Source: Ilumatobacter sp. (GTDB lineage: Bacteria; Actinomycetota; Acidimicrobiia; Acidimicrobiales; Ilumatobacteraceae). From it: a stretch of 30,456 nt of DNA. Positions within the stretch are counted from its first letter, which is position 1. Each line of letters opens with the position of its first letter. Below are positions 1 through 7,464 of this stretch, in pieces. The notes under the pieces were generated by a model. The model did no database searches and was not told the origin of the DNA. It saw only the letters and a list, made by a program, of their open reading frames with translations. Location of the stretch: contig JABJAB010000113.1 in the NCBI GenBank assembly GCA_018666235.1, forward strand, positions 1 through 30,456, given 5' to 3'. The translations under genes and the position numbers were made by a program.

Positions 1-178
1 CGGGCGCGTGTGCCGTGGGCTGGAAGGTTGCTCACTCTTCCATTCTTGTGTGATTGAACACGCTGTAACGCGATGCTGGCCGTATCGGTGTGCCCGTTTC
101 GGTTTTTAGTGCCTTTTAGTGCCCGTGGAGGCCATCACGGACAGCACCACGACGCGTAACCCCTGGTAGTTGGGTTGT
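1..178. other. Spacer downstream of rnpB
   Basis: I find no convincing gene here. The stretch lies just past the 3' end of the minus-strand RNase P RNA gene, so it should hold that transcript's processing or termination region. Read on the minus strand there is a weak stem (GTCCGTG with CACGGGC, one G-U pair) but no U-run follows, so I do not call a terminator. Positions 104-123 hold a perfect 10-base tandem duplication (TTTTAGTGCC twice). Confidence 0.5.
104..123. repeat. 10-bp perfect tandem repeat
   Basis: TTTTAGTGCC occurs twice head to tail with no mismatch, about 55 bases beyond the 3' end of rnpB. It could be a slippage product or part of the rnpB 3' flank. No function can be assigned from sequence. 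Confidence 0.7.
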
Positions 179-561
179 GCAGTGGTGAGGCAACCTGTAA
201 GCGGGATTCTGTGGTCCGCAAGCGGGCCGGTGACCATCCATCTTTGCGACCTACCCGAGGGTGCTGTTTCCAGCGAACGGGCAGTTCAATCCCTCTGCTC
301 GGTCTTGCTCCGGATGGGGTTTACCAAGCCAGCCACGTCGCCGTGACCGCTGGTGCGCTCTTACCGCACCGTTTCAGCCTTGCCTGTGATGCGCCAACCT
401 CGAAAGGGTGGACCATCCATCGGCGGTCTCTCTCTGTTGCACGTCCGTCAGGTCGCCCCAACCTGGCTTTCGCCAGCATCCAGCCCTGTGGAGTCCCGAC
501 TTTCCTCGACGGCATCGCTCGAAAGCCCACCGCCGCGGTCACCCGGCCACCTCACCACTGC
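179..561 (-). ncRNA. rnpB: RNase P RNA (bacterial type A)
   Basis: This is the catalytic RNA of ribonuclease P, which trims the 5' leader from pre-tRNAs. On the minus strand the conserved core reads GAGGAAAGTCGGGACTCC (plus 507-490) near the 5' end and ACAGAATCCCGCTTACAGG (plus 212-194) near the 3' end. In these, CGGGA and TCCCG differ from the E. coli bases in a compensated way. Between them lie other hallmark blocks: ACAGAGAG..ACCGCCGATGG, GGTGCGGTAAGAGCGCACC and GGTAAACCCCATCCGGAGCAAG. The ends were set by a perfect 12-bp P1 helix: GCAGTGGTGAGG (plus 561-550) with CCTCACCACTGC (plus 190-179). The 383-nt length is normal for type A. A TAGCAT -10 box (plus 574-569) sits 7 bases before the inferred 5' end. 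Open reading frames inside this region are spurious. Confidence 0.97.
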
Positions 562-568
562 GGGCATG

Positions 569-574
569 ATGCTA
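569..574 (-). promoter_or_regulatory. -10 element of rnpB
   Basis: TAGCAT on the minus strand lies 7 bases upstream of the 5' end deduced independently from the P1 helix of the RNase P RNA. No good -35 hexamer is visible 17 bases further up, where the sequence runs into the preceding ferritin-like gene. Confidence 0.6.
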
Positions 575-578
575 GCGC

Positions 579-1421
579 TCAGGATTCAGTGAGCTCTTCG
601 TAGATCAGGGAGTTGGCAGCGGGAGTAGCAACGACGAACGAAGTGCGTGTGCCATTGACGTCAGCGGCACCGAGATTGAGGTCCTGCTGCGCGACCGATC
701 CGAACGTGGTTTCGATCGCGAACCGTGCGATCAGACCATCTGCGTTGACGACCTCCTCACCGAGCAGCGCCGGGCTGACTCGGCGAGCGGTCCCATACGC
801 CTCGAGCACGATGGTGGCAGAGTTGCGCGCCTCCTGCGCCGAGGCATTGGCAACTGCGAGGCGTTGGTCGGTCTCGGACAGGAGTGACGTGAGCGTCTGA
901 TGCGTGGCAGCGGCCATGTTCTCGAACGTGATTGCGAGGTTGACAACGTCGCGTGCCGGATCGTCGCTGACCAGGATCGTGGCAAACATCGGTCTGATCG
1001 ACCGCTCCATGATCCAGGGGTTGGTCGACGTCCATGCTATTCCGCCGGCAGCTTCGGTGAGCTCGCCCATCTCGGCAGACGTCGCCGTGTGCTCCTCGAT
1101 GAGACGCTCGACGAGGGTTGCCACGTCGCCCTCGAGGACACCAAGTTCCTGTGCAGTCTCGTAGACGAGCACGGCGGTGTTCTCGAGCGATGACGCTGTA
1201 CGGAGTAATACGACGTCGTTGACCGGGTAGTCGGGCAGCGATTCGACCTTCGGAGCGTTGCCAACGCGACCGGGCGCAGTGTCACCCGTGCGGTCGTCGC
1301 CGCAGGCTGCAACCAGTGCTGCCAGCGAGACGGTGAGGCCGCCAATTTTCAGTGCCTGGCGGCGACCCACGCGAGCATCGAGGTTGCCGAGCGTGAGGGG
1401 AGTGTGCTGTTCAGAAGTCAT
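579..1421 (-). CDS. Exported ferritin-like lipoprotein
   Basis: This is a 280-aa protein predicted to be exported and anchored outside the membrane. Residues 20-21 are a twin-arginine pair (GRRQALKIGG) followed by a hydrophobic stretch and a lipobox ending at Cys40 (LVAAC). The rest is helical, with ferritin-like repeats such as SSLENTAVLVYETAQEL, EEHTATSAEM and TFENMAAATHQTL. The ferritin E/ExxH metal ligands are only partly recognisable, so iron binding is uncertain. Its ATG overlaps the stop of the preceding ferritin-like gene by 4 bases (ATGA), so the two are translationally coupled. It ends 18 bases before rnpB on the same strand. The family (ferritin-like domain with Tat signal) is clear to me; the physiological role is not. 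A structural or sensing role remains possible. Confidence 0.85.
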   Translation of the reverse strand: MTSEQHTPLTLGNLDARVGRRQALKIGGLTVSLAALVAACGDDRTGDTAPGRVGNAPKVESLPDYPVNDVVLLRTASSLENTAVLVYETAQELGVLEGDVATLVERLIEEHTATSAEMGELTEAAGGIAWTSTNPWIMERSIRPMFATILVSDDPARDVVNLAITFENMAAATHQTLTSLLSETDQRLAVANASAQEARNSATIVLEAYGTARRVSPALLGEEVVNADGLIARFAIETTFGSVAQQDLNLGAADVNGTRTSFVVATPAANSLIYEELTES

Positions 1422-2041
1422 GCGGCACCGCCGGAGATGTCGAGGGCGTCGGCGGTGTTGCCGAGCATTTCGTCGAGGTTGGATGAGAAGCCCGCCAAGC
1501 TGGTGAGCACGGCGGCATGGCGCGACTCGACCGTGATGATCGAGGCAGTCAAGTTGATTGCCTGGATGCTGTCGTAACCGCCCAGGAGCGCAATGTGGGT
1601 CGCCACAGCGGTGTTTTCGAGCGACCGGGCGGCGTTACCGAACGCCTGCGCGTCGGAGGTCATGAATGCATCGCTGAGCTGGTCGACAACCTCGGCATTG
1701 GGGCCCGGTGAGGACAGTCCGATCATGCCGGAGATCGCCTCAGCGTATGCCCGATGTTGATCCGCCATCACGGCTGCCACGACTTGGGCGTCTGCGGTGA
1801 GTTCGGCAGCGGCCAATCGGTACAACTCTGTGGCTGCCAGCTCGAGGCGCAACGCCTCGGTCAGCTCGACGCGGTCTTCGTCGGTCGGACGATCGGGGGC
1901 GGCTGCAGCGGATTGACCACTGAGGGCGGCAACGGAAGCGCCGACGAGGCTGACCACGCCAGCAGCACCAAGGAGGCTGCGCCGCGTGGATGCGGGCTCA
2001 GCGGGTTCGAAGTCCACGAGGGATTGTCCTTTCGAGTTCAT
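1418..2041 (-). CDS. Tat-exported ferritin-like protein
   Basis: This 207-aa protein is the upstream partner of the ferritin-like lipoprotein. The signal region has a twin arginine (TRRSLLGAAG, residues 19-28) and a long Ala-rich hydrophobic core ending SAAAA, so Tat export is likely; no lipobox Cys is present. The mature part shows ferritin-type helices: LELAATELYRLAAAEL, DQHRAYAEAI, ARSLENTAVATHIALL and ITVESRHAAVL. The last contains an ExxH pattern. I start at the ATG (2041). A GTG two codons earlier (2047) is an alternative with better spacing to the GAAGG ribosome site. The in-frame TTG further up is not needed. The GAAGG site sits in a hairpin (2052-2070). Substrate and partner are unknown. 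Confidence 0.85.
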   Translation of the reverse strand: MNSKGQSLVDFEPAEPASTRRSLLGAAGVVSLVGASVAALSGQSAAAAPDRPTDEDRVELTEALRLELAATELYRLAAAELTADAQVVAAVMADQHRAYAEAISGMIGLSSPGPNAEVVDQLSDAFMTSDAQAFGNAARSLENTAVATHIALLGGYDSIQAINLTASIITVESRHAAVLTSLAGFSSNLDEMLGNTADALDISGGAA

Positions 2042-2051
2042 ACTCACAACA

Positions 2052-2070
2052 GCCTTCACGCTTCGAAGGC
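2052..2070 (-). promoter_or_regulatory. Hairpin covering the RBS of the ferritin-like gene
   Basis: GCCTTC (2052-2057) and GAAGGC (2065-2070) form a perfect 6-bp inverted repeat around a 7-base loop. On the minus strand the downstream arm is the GAAGG Shine-Dalgarno-like sequence for the ferritin-like gene, so the folded form would hide the ribosome site. This is a structure seen in sequence; regulation is inference. Confidence 0.4.
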
Positions 2071-2127
2071 GTATCACCAATTCGATCGATCATCCTAGGG
2101 CCAAGCCGGGCCGCATTCGGTGATCGG

Positions 2128-3597
2128 TCAGAAGTCGAGGGCAGACAATTCGGGGAACCATCCACCGGCTCGTTCGAGGGCATCACGCCAGGTCAGGCGT
2201 GCTGCATCGCGATGAGCGGTCGCTCGAGGCTCCACGACATGTGCCGGACTCCACAGCGACTCGATGTCCTCGAGCCGGTTCCATGCCCCAATGCCAAGTC
2301 CGGCCAGGAACGCCGCGCCGATGGTGGTCGACTCGACGACGGGAGCCACCGAGATCGAGCGACCCGTCGCATCGGCGAGTGCCTGCACGAAGGTCGGGTT
2401 CCGACTCATGCCGCCATCAACGCGAATCGAATCGATGTCCGTCCCGGTGTCGGCCGCAGCAGCCTCGACCAGATCCGCGCCCCGATGGGCGACGCCTTCG
2501 AGGACGGCACGCACAACGTGAGTGCGCTCGGTGCCACGTGTGAGACCGAGGAGAGTGCCGCGAGCGCCGTAATCCCAGGACGGTGTGCCAAGTCCGAGCA
2601 GGGCGGGCACGTAAACCACCCCGCCCGAATCGTCGCATTGAGCAGCAATGTCGTGGCTCTCTGCGGGGGTGTCGATGAGGCCCAGATCATCGCGTAACCA
2701 CTCGACGTTGGTGCCCGCTGACAGCATGATGCCCTCGACACCCCATCCCAACTCGCCACCGATCGACCAGACCGGTAGGGGATACGTGCCGTTGTCGTGA
2801 CGGTGCGCGGCGTCGGGTGCCCCGCCGTCGGTCACCACATCAAGCATGCCGCCGGTGCCGAACGTAATCTTGGCACGACCTGGCCGGACGCACCCCTGAC
2901 CAATCAGCGAGGCCTGTTGGTCGCCGATCAGCGCCGCAATTGGCGGGGCCCCTGGTAGCGCCGACGCCCGGCCGACGATGCCAGCCGAGTCGACGACAGT
3001 CGGCAACATGGACGCCGGGAGACCAAAGGCATCGAGAATGTCAGTGCGCCATCCAGAGCTGTCGATGTTGCGCAAGCCTGACGTGGTGGCCGAAGAGTTC
3101 GTGTGGTCGCTCACGTGCAGCTCTCCTCGACTGAGCGTCCACGCAATCCAACTGTCAACGGTCCCAGCGCAGAGGTCGCGGTCTGCAGCGCCCGGGGTAT
3201 TGGCAAGGAGCCACTGCAGCTTGGTTGCGCTCTGATTTGGTGCAAGCGCCCATCCGTGCCCGGCCTTTGCCATGATGCACTCCATCACGGTGCGCAGATC
3301 CTGCCAACCGAGCCCGGGGCCGATGGGCTCGCCCGTCTCGCGGTCCCACACCACGACACTCGCTCGCTGATTGGTGATGCCGACGGCATCAATTGGGGAC
3401 CCAAATCTCGCGATCGCCACCTGTGCAGCATCGAGCACCTTGCTGGCCATATCGACCGCGTCGAACTCGACGAGACCAGGTGCTGGCGAAGAGGGCGGAC
3501 ACGGCCGATGCTCGTACGTCAGAATGTGGAGCGACTCATCGACCACCGCAGCACGCAGGCCGGTCGTGCCGACGTCGATAACGAGAAAGGCAGTCAT
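2128..3597 (-). CDS. FGGY-family kinase, glycerol-kinase-like with altered substrate pocket
   Basis: This 489-aa sugar/polyol kinase is the last gene of the glpD cluster. The actin-like ATPase fold signatures are present: DVGTTG near the N-terminus, GDQQ (225-228), FGTGG and VDGGMSRNPTFVQALAD. It aligns readily with glycerol kinase (GITNQR, ETGEPIG, GTVDSWIAW). Two of the residues that bind glycerol in E. coli GlpK are changed: the RE pair is R78-A79, and the PYFSGTK tyrosine is Asn121 (APNQSATK). The catalytic-base aspartate equivalent (D226, Q227) is kept. A true glpK is at 23050-24528, so this paralog probably phosphorylates something else. The start is the ATG whose A overlaps the upstream TGA (TGATG). 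The longer upstream frame is read-through of the neighbouring gene in another frame. Substrate unknown. Confidence 0.88.
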   Translation of the reverse strand: MTAFLVIDVGTTGLRAAVVDESLHILTYEHRPCPPSSPAPGLVEFDAVDMASKVLDAAQVAIARFGSPIDAVGITNQRASVVVWDRETGEPIGPGLGWQDLRTVMECIMAKAGHGWALAPNQSATKLQWLLANTPGAADRDLCAGTVDSWIAWTLSRGELHVSDHTNSSATTSGLRNIDSSGWRTDILDAFGLPASMLPTVVDSAGIVGRASALPGAPPIAALIGDQQASLIGQGCVRPGRAKITFGTGGMLDVVTDGGAPDAAHRHDNGTYPLPVWSIGGELGWGVEGIMLSAGTNVEWLRDDLGLIDTPAESHDIAAQCDDSGGVVYVPALLGLGTPSWDYGARGTLLGLTRGTERTHVVRAVLEGVAHRGADLVEAAAADTGTDIDSIRVDGGMSRNPTFVQALADATGRSISVAPVVESTTIGAAFLAGLGIGAWNRLEDIESLWSPAHVVEPRATAHRDAARLTWRDALERAGGWFPELSALDF

Positions 3598-4049
3598 CAC
3601 TGCTGCCTCGCAGCGGACGGCACGAAGCCGCGCTGTTGCAACCGGTTGCCGAGCACCCCGCCGAACATGCCGGCCACGCTGACGAGGCCAAGCGTGAAGA
3701 ACACGGAGAACCAATTCACGGTGTCCCCGCCTGCAAGCCGAATGGCAACGAAGACGGTCTGGGCAGCCAGGTAGGTGCCAGCGGCGCTGACGACACCGTG
3801 GCTCATCGGTGTGCCGGCCCGCTGCACCCATGCAGCACACCCGCCACCGAGAATGAACCCAAACATCGCGCCGAAGAAGAACAGGGCATTGAGCGCGCCG
3901 CTCTCACTGTCGACGACGGCCGCGATGATGGTGAGCGGGATTGCGAAGAGCAACGCAACCGTTGCTCCAGCACGCAGTGCTTGCCAATCCCAACGCCCGG
4001 GCAGGACTGCATTGATCGTGTCGAGGGGATCAGCGTGGTGATCGGTCAT
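3597..4049 (-). CDS. Small four-helix membrane protein
   Basis: This 150-aa predicted integral membrane protein has four hydrophobic segments at roughly residues 28-48, 53-75, 80-100 and 108-130, and charged ends. The pattern of glycine-rich helices resembles the YrzE/TIGR04086 type of small membrane proteins, but I am not certain of the family. ATG at 4049 overlaps the stop of the flavoprotein gene (ATGA). An in-frame GTG two codons upstream is less likely. It sits between the alkyl-DHAP-synthase-like gene and the FGGY kinase with coupled translation on both sides, so it is probably co-expressed with them. It could be a transporter-like accessory or a lipid-related membrane factor; no function is assigned. 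Confidence 0.75.
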   Translation of the reverse strand: MTDHHADPLDTINAVLPGRWDWQALRAGATVALLFAIPLTIIAAVVDSESGALNALFFFGAMFGFILGGGCAAWVQRAGTPMSHGVVSAAGTYLAAQTVFVAIRLAGGDTVNWFSVFFTLGLVSVAGMFGGVLGNRLQQRGFVPSAARQQ

Positions 4050-5548
4050 GGCCACGGAGTTTCGCCGAAAGGTGATGTGAACCCGAGCTTGCCGGGGTTG
4101 AGGACGCCGTTGGGGTCCAAGGCATCCTTCACTCGTTGCAGCACCTCATGGGTTGGTCCCAACGCCTCGGACATGAACCGGCTCCGGTTGAGCCCCACGC
4201 CGTGGTGGTGGGACAGGTTGCCACCAGACGCCAGCACCGCACGCGTGCCTGCGTCCCACATCGCGATGTAGGTCGATTCGATCTCGTCGGGTGGGGGAGT
4301 GGCAGCGAAGGTGAAGTACAAGCACGCTCCGTCGGCATAGCTGTGCGACAAGTGGCAGGTGGCCGCCCTGGCGTGGGGCACCTCGCCGATTGCTTCGCGG
4401 ACAGCGTCGAAAATATCGGTCAGCTTTGACCAAGGTGCAGCGATCTCCATCGTGTCGACGACGAAGCCTTTCCGGGTGAGTCCCTGCAGCGCAGAGGTGT
4501 CGTTGCGGTGTTGCATCCACGCCTCGACCAACTCGACATCGCCCGGCTCGCCGCCTGCGGTAGTACATGCCTCGGCGATGATGTCCATGGTGGCATCGAC
4601 CAGGCGAGCATCGCCCTCGTCGAGCACGAGCAGTGCACAGTTCGACCCATCGCCTCCGCGTCCGCGGGCCGACTCTGGGCCGTCGTACAGCCGGAGCACA
4701 GCGGGTGTGGCCCCAGCGCGCAGCGTTGCCCGGCAGGCCTCAATACCGTCCTCGAAAGTTGGGAATATGTAGGCCGCACGTCGCTCGGCTGCAGCCAGCG
4801 GATGCGCCTTGAGCCACACGTTGGTGATGATGCCGAGCGTGCCTTCGGAGCCGACGATCAACTCGGTGAGGTCCGGACCCGCCGCAGCGGCAGGGGCGCC
4901 GCCTGTGCGCATCACGGTGCCGTCGGCCAGCACGACCTCGAGCCCGACCACCATCTCTTCGATCTTGCCGTACCGCGTCGAATACTGGCCGGCGCCGCGC
5001 GACGCGACCCATCCGCCAACCGTCGCAAGATCGAAGCTCTGCGGGAAGTGCCCGACCGTCAGCCCGTTGACGCTGTTGATCGCGGATTCGAGGTCCGGGC
5101 CCGACGTGCCTGGGAGTACTTCAACGATGCCCGACTCAGCATCGACGGACCGCACACCGGCCAACCCGGTCATGTCGAGGATCACGCCACCGAACACCGG
5201 AACGGCAGCTCCGCAGACGCCACTTCGTCCACCAGACGCGGTAACGGGCACCCGGCCGATGTTGCACGCCTGCATCACCGCGACGACCTCAGCAGTCGAC
5301 GATGGCCGGGCGATCAGGTCAGCGAGTTGTGGCACCTCGCCGCGCAGCGACCAGTGCAGAGCGAGTGGCCACCAATCGCGGCTCGACTCGGCGACAGCGT
5401 CCACGTCGTCGACCACTTCGCAGATGGTTTCCAGAACGGCCAGCAACTCCTCAGGGATAGCGGTCGGGGTATTTGCGTAGTGAGCACTGACGGGAGACCC
5501 GGCGGTGGGTGTCAGCTCAATCGGTGATGTGGGCTGCCAGTTGGTCAC
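4046..5548 (-). CDS. FAD-binding oxidase resembling alkyl-DHAP synthase
   Basis: This 500-aa flavoprotein belongs to the FAD-binding type 4 (PCMH/VAO) superfamily. FAD-domain motifs are GRSGVCG (107-113), HFPQSFDLATVGGWVASR (167-184) and GSEGTLGIIT (233-242). Features that single out alkyldihydroxyacetonephosphate synthase are the RLYDG strand (286-290), SHSYADGACLYFTF (401-414) and especially the SHHHGVG loop (446-452), whose histidine triplet is needed for catalysis in AGPS. Glycolate/lactate oxidase subunits (GlcD type) usually lack that triplet. AGPS swaps the acyl chain of acyl-DHAP for a fatty alcohol, the first committed step to ether lipids. The GTG start lies inside glpD (32-base overlap) with a GGAGGA site 12-13 bases upstream. 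The coupling to glpD links it to DHAP/glycerol-3-phosphate. The exact substrate is inferred. Confidence 0.85.
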   Translation of the reverse strand: MTNWQPTSPIELTPTAGSPVSAHYANTPTAIPEELLAVLETICEVVDDVDAVAESSRDWWPLALHWSLRGEVPQLADLIARPSSTAEVVAVMQACNIGRVPVTASGGRSGVCGAAVPVFGGVILDMTGLAGVRSVDAESGIVEVLPGTSGPDLESAINSVNGLTVGHFPQSFDLATVGGWVASRGAGQYSTRYGKIEEMVVGLEVVLADGTVMRTGGAPAAAAGPDLTELIVGSEGTLGIITNVWLKAHPLAAAERRAAYIFPTFEDGIEACRATLRAGATPAVLRLYDGPESARGRGGDGSNCALLVLDEGDARLVDATMDIIAEACTTAGGEPGDVELVEAWMQHRNDTSALQGLTRKGFVVDTMEIAAPWSKLTDIFDAVREAIGEVPHARAATCHLSHSYADGACLYFTFAATPPPDEIESTYIAMWDAGTRAVLASGGNLSHHHGVGLNRSRFMSEALGPTHEVLQRVKDALDPNGVLNPGKLGFTSPFGETPWP

Positions 5549-7196
5549 GAGCGGCTGCTTCCTCCGCAGCGCACAGCTGGCGGTAGTTGTCGAGTTGGTG
5601 TTCAGTTTCGGCCATATCCCAGTGCAGTTCGGTCGCCATCAGCGCGGCAACACGCGGTGCAGCGGTGAGCGCGGCCTCACGATCAAAGATGTGGAGTCGG
5701 GTTCGTCGCTCGAGCACATCGGACAACGTCGTGGCCATCTCATGCCGAGCCGCGTACACGACTTCGGCAAGCACGTACTGGTGGCCCGGCGCGATTGGTT
5801 CGCCGAGTGCCGGCTCGAAGGCAATCAGCGCCTTGACTTCAGCAGCGAGCGACCCGTATCGGCGAGCGAGGTGGCCGACTTGCGTTCCCGGCTGAGTCGA
5901 ACGGTGGCCCCGTGCACCGATCAGCTTCAGCCGCTTGGTCGACTGCTTTCGAGATGCCCGGCGTCGCCGGCCAAGTTGCTGCATTGCGATCTCGACGGTG
6001 TCCTCAGCCATTTTTCGGTAGGTGGTGAGTTTGCCACCGCTGACTCGAACGACACCTGAGTCGCTCACGGCCACCTGGTGCTGCCTTGAGAGATCTGCCG
6101 TCTTGCCCATTGGCTCGTCACCGGCATTGGCCTTGACGAGTGGTCGCAGCCCGGACCAGACCCCCGTGACATCAGCGAGCGTAATTGTGGTCTCGAGCGC
6201 ATCGTTGAGCGCTGTGAGGACGTAGTCGATGTCAACAGCTGTCGTCTGATGATCGTCCAGACCACCGTCGTGATCGGTGTCGGTGGTGCCGACGTAGCAG
6301 TGCGAATAGGAGCCGTCCGCCTGTGGGCCCCATGGAACCAAGAACAGGCTGCGCTTGTCGCTCCTGACGGGGATGATCACGGCAATATCGTTGCGCACCT
6401 TCTCCCACGGAATGGTCAGGTGTACGCCTTTGGCCGGCCGAATCGAGTCGGGGTTTGCGCCCTCATCGAGCGCTCGGACGTCGTCGGCCCAAACGCCCGC
6501 AGCGTTGACGACAACGCGGGCGCCGACGGGGAACTGGTCGCCGTCGGCTTCGACGACTACACCGTTGGTCTGGCCGCCTGCGTCGGTCGTGACGCCGACA
6601 ACACCGCACCGATTGGCGAGCACGGCTCCACGTTGCGCCGCGGTGCGCGCCAGGGTGACGACCAGTCGGGCATCATCGGCGCCAGCGTCGTAGTACAGGT
6701 ATCCCGAGCTGAGCTTGTCGAGATTGGTCGTGGGGAAGTGTTCGGCTGCTTGTTTCGCATTGACCCGCTTGTGGAACTTGCCGATGCGCCAACCGCCGGT
6801 GAAGTCGTACATCCACATCGCTGACCCCAAGGCCCGGGCGATCTTCTTGGACACCACGCTGTCTTTGGTCATGATGGGGATCATGAACGGGAGCACGTCA
6901 ACGAGGTGTGGCGCGTTCTGCATTAAGCGCCGGCGCTCGCGCAGGGCCTCATAGACGAGCCGCACATCGCCGTTCTGCAGGTATCGCAGTCCGCCGTGCA
7001 CCATCTTGGAGCTCTTCGATGAGGTGCCCGAAGCGAAATCGTCGCGTTCGACGAGCGCAGTGCGCAGCCCGCGCGCCGCGGCGTCGAGGGCAACACCGAC
7101 CCCGGTGATGCCTCCGCCGATGACGAGGACGTCAAATGGCTCGCCGGAGCGGAGCTCGGCCAGCATGTGGCTCCGAGAGAACTGCCGCGGGTTCAT
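5517..7196 (-). CDS. glpD: Aerobic glycerol-3-phosphate dehydrogenase
   Basis: This 559-aa FAD-dependent enzyme oxidises sn-glycerol-3-phosphate to DHAP and passes electrons to quinone at the membrane. The dinucleotide-binding motif is GGGITG (27-32), followed by the family signature SSKSSKMVHGGLRYL and a typical WSGLRPLV region. The C-terminal DAO-C helical domain is complete, and the length is usual for bacterial GlpD. The ATG at 7196 has a GGTGGA site 7 bases upstream, and a TACGGT box lies just before that. It is the first gene of a tightly overlapped minus-strand operon with the AGPS-like flavoprotein, the membrane protein and the FGGY kinase. It diverges from the Fe-S operon at 7379. 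Its expected partner glpK is 16 kb away. Confidence 0.96.
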   Translation of the reverse strand: MNPRQFSRSHMLAELRSGEPFDVLVIGGGITGVGVALDAAARGLRTALVERDDFASGTSSKSSKMVHGGLRYLQNGDVRLVYEALRERRRLMQNAPHLVDVLPFMIPIMTKDSVVSKKIARALGSAMWMYDFTGGWRIGKFHKRVNAKQAAEHFPTTNLDKLSSGYLYYDAGADDARLVVTLARTAAQRGAVLANRCGVVGVTTDAGGQTNGVVVEADGDQFPVGARVVVNAAGVWADDVRALDEGANPDSIRPAKGVHLTIPWEKVRNDIAVIIPVRSDKRSLFLVPWGPQADGSYSHCYVGTTDTDHDGGLDDHQTTAVDIDYVLTALNDALETTITLADVTGVWSGLRPLVKANAGDEPMGKTADLSRQHQVAVSDSGVVRVSGGKLTTYRKMAEDTVEIAMQQLGRRRRASRKQSTKRLKLIGARGHRSTQPGTQVGHLARRYGSLAAEVKALIAFEPALGEPIAPGHQYVLAEVVYAARHEMATTLSDVLERRTRLHIFDREAALTAAPRVAALMATELHWDMAETEHQLDNYRQLCAAEEAAARDQLAAHITD

Positions 7197-7306
7197 GCTG
7201 GTCCACCGTAGATGCTCTGGGGGCGCTTGGCCGTGTCGCGCGAACCCCCCGAATGTGGGCCCTTTCGTGTGACGTCTGTCCGGGCTTGGATTGCGGGTTC
7301 GATGAG

Positions 7307-7335
7307 TTGTCTGCGGCGCGGCGGGGTCCTATCTT
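7307..7335 (+). promoter_or_regulatory. Sigma-70-type promoter of the Fe-S operon
   Basis: TTGTCT (7307-7312) and TATCTT (7330-7335) are separated by exactly 17 bases, each matching the consensus at four positions. Transcription would start near 7342 and give a leader of about 37 bases before the rubrerythrin remnant. A GGAGA ribosome site follows 6 bases before its ATG. Confidence 0.55.
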
Positions 7336-7378
7336 TCCTCTGAAAAACTCCCTCAAATAACGCAAACGGAGAACCTCC

Positions 7379-7441
7379 ATGCCTGATCTTGCAGGTACCA
7401 AAACACACGAAAACTTCTCCGAAGGACTCGCCGCCCTCTGA
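7379..7441 (+). pseudogene. Rubrerythrin remnant with internal deletion
   Basis: A 20-codon frame begins with a good ribosome site and an ATG. Its first residues (MPDLAGTKTHEN) are a typical rubrerythrin N-terminus. It then reads FSEGLAAL and stops, which looks like the last residues of a rubrerythrin (usually ..RFxxGLxxL). A normal rubrerythrin is about 140-190 aa with two ExxH iron ligands; all of that is missing. The simplest reading is an in-frame internal deletion that joined the two ends of the gene. The following Fe-S gene starts 24 bases later, as expected for an operon partner. It could also be an assembly error or, less likely, a real micropeptide or leader. The identification rests on short matches from memory. 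Confidence 0.6.
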
Positions 7442-7464
7442 GGCCTGCCTGACGACGCACGCGA

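Noticed and set aside
175..603. Open reading frames of 60-140 codons on both strands
   Set aside because: They lie inside the RNase P RNA gene, whose conserved blocks and P1 helix explain the sequence.
3598..3840. Upstream extension of the FGGY kinase
   Set aside because: The extension is read from another frame of the membrane-protein gene; kinase homology begins at the ATG at 3597.
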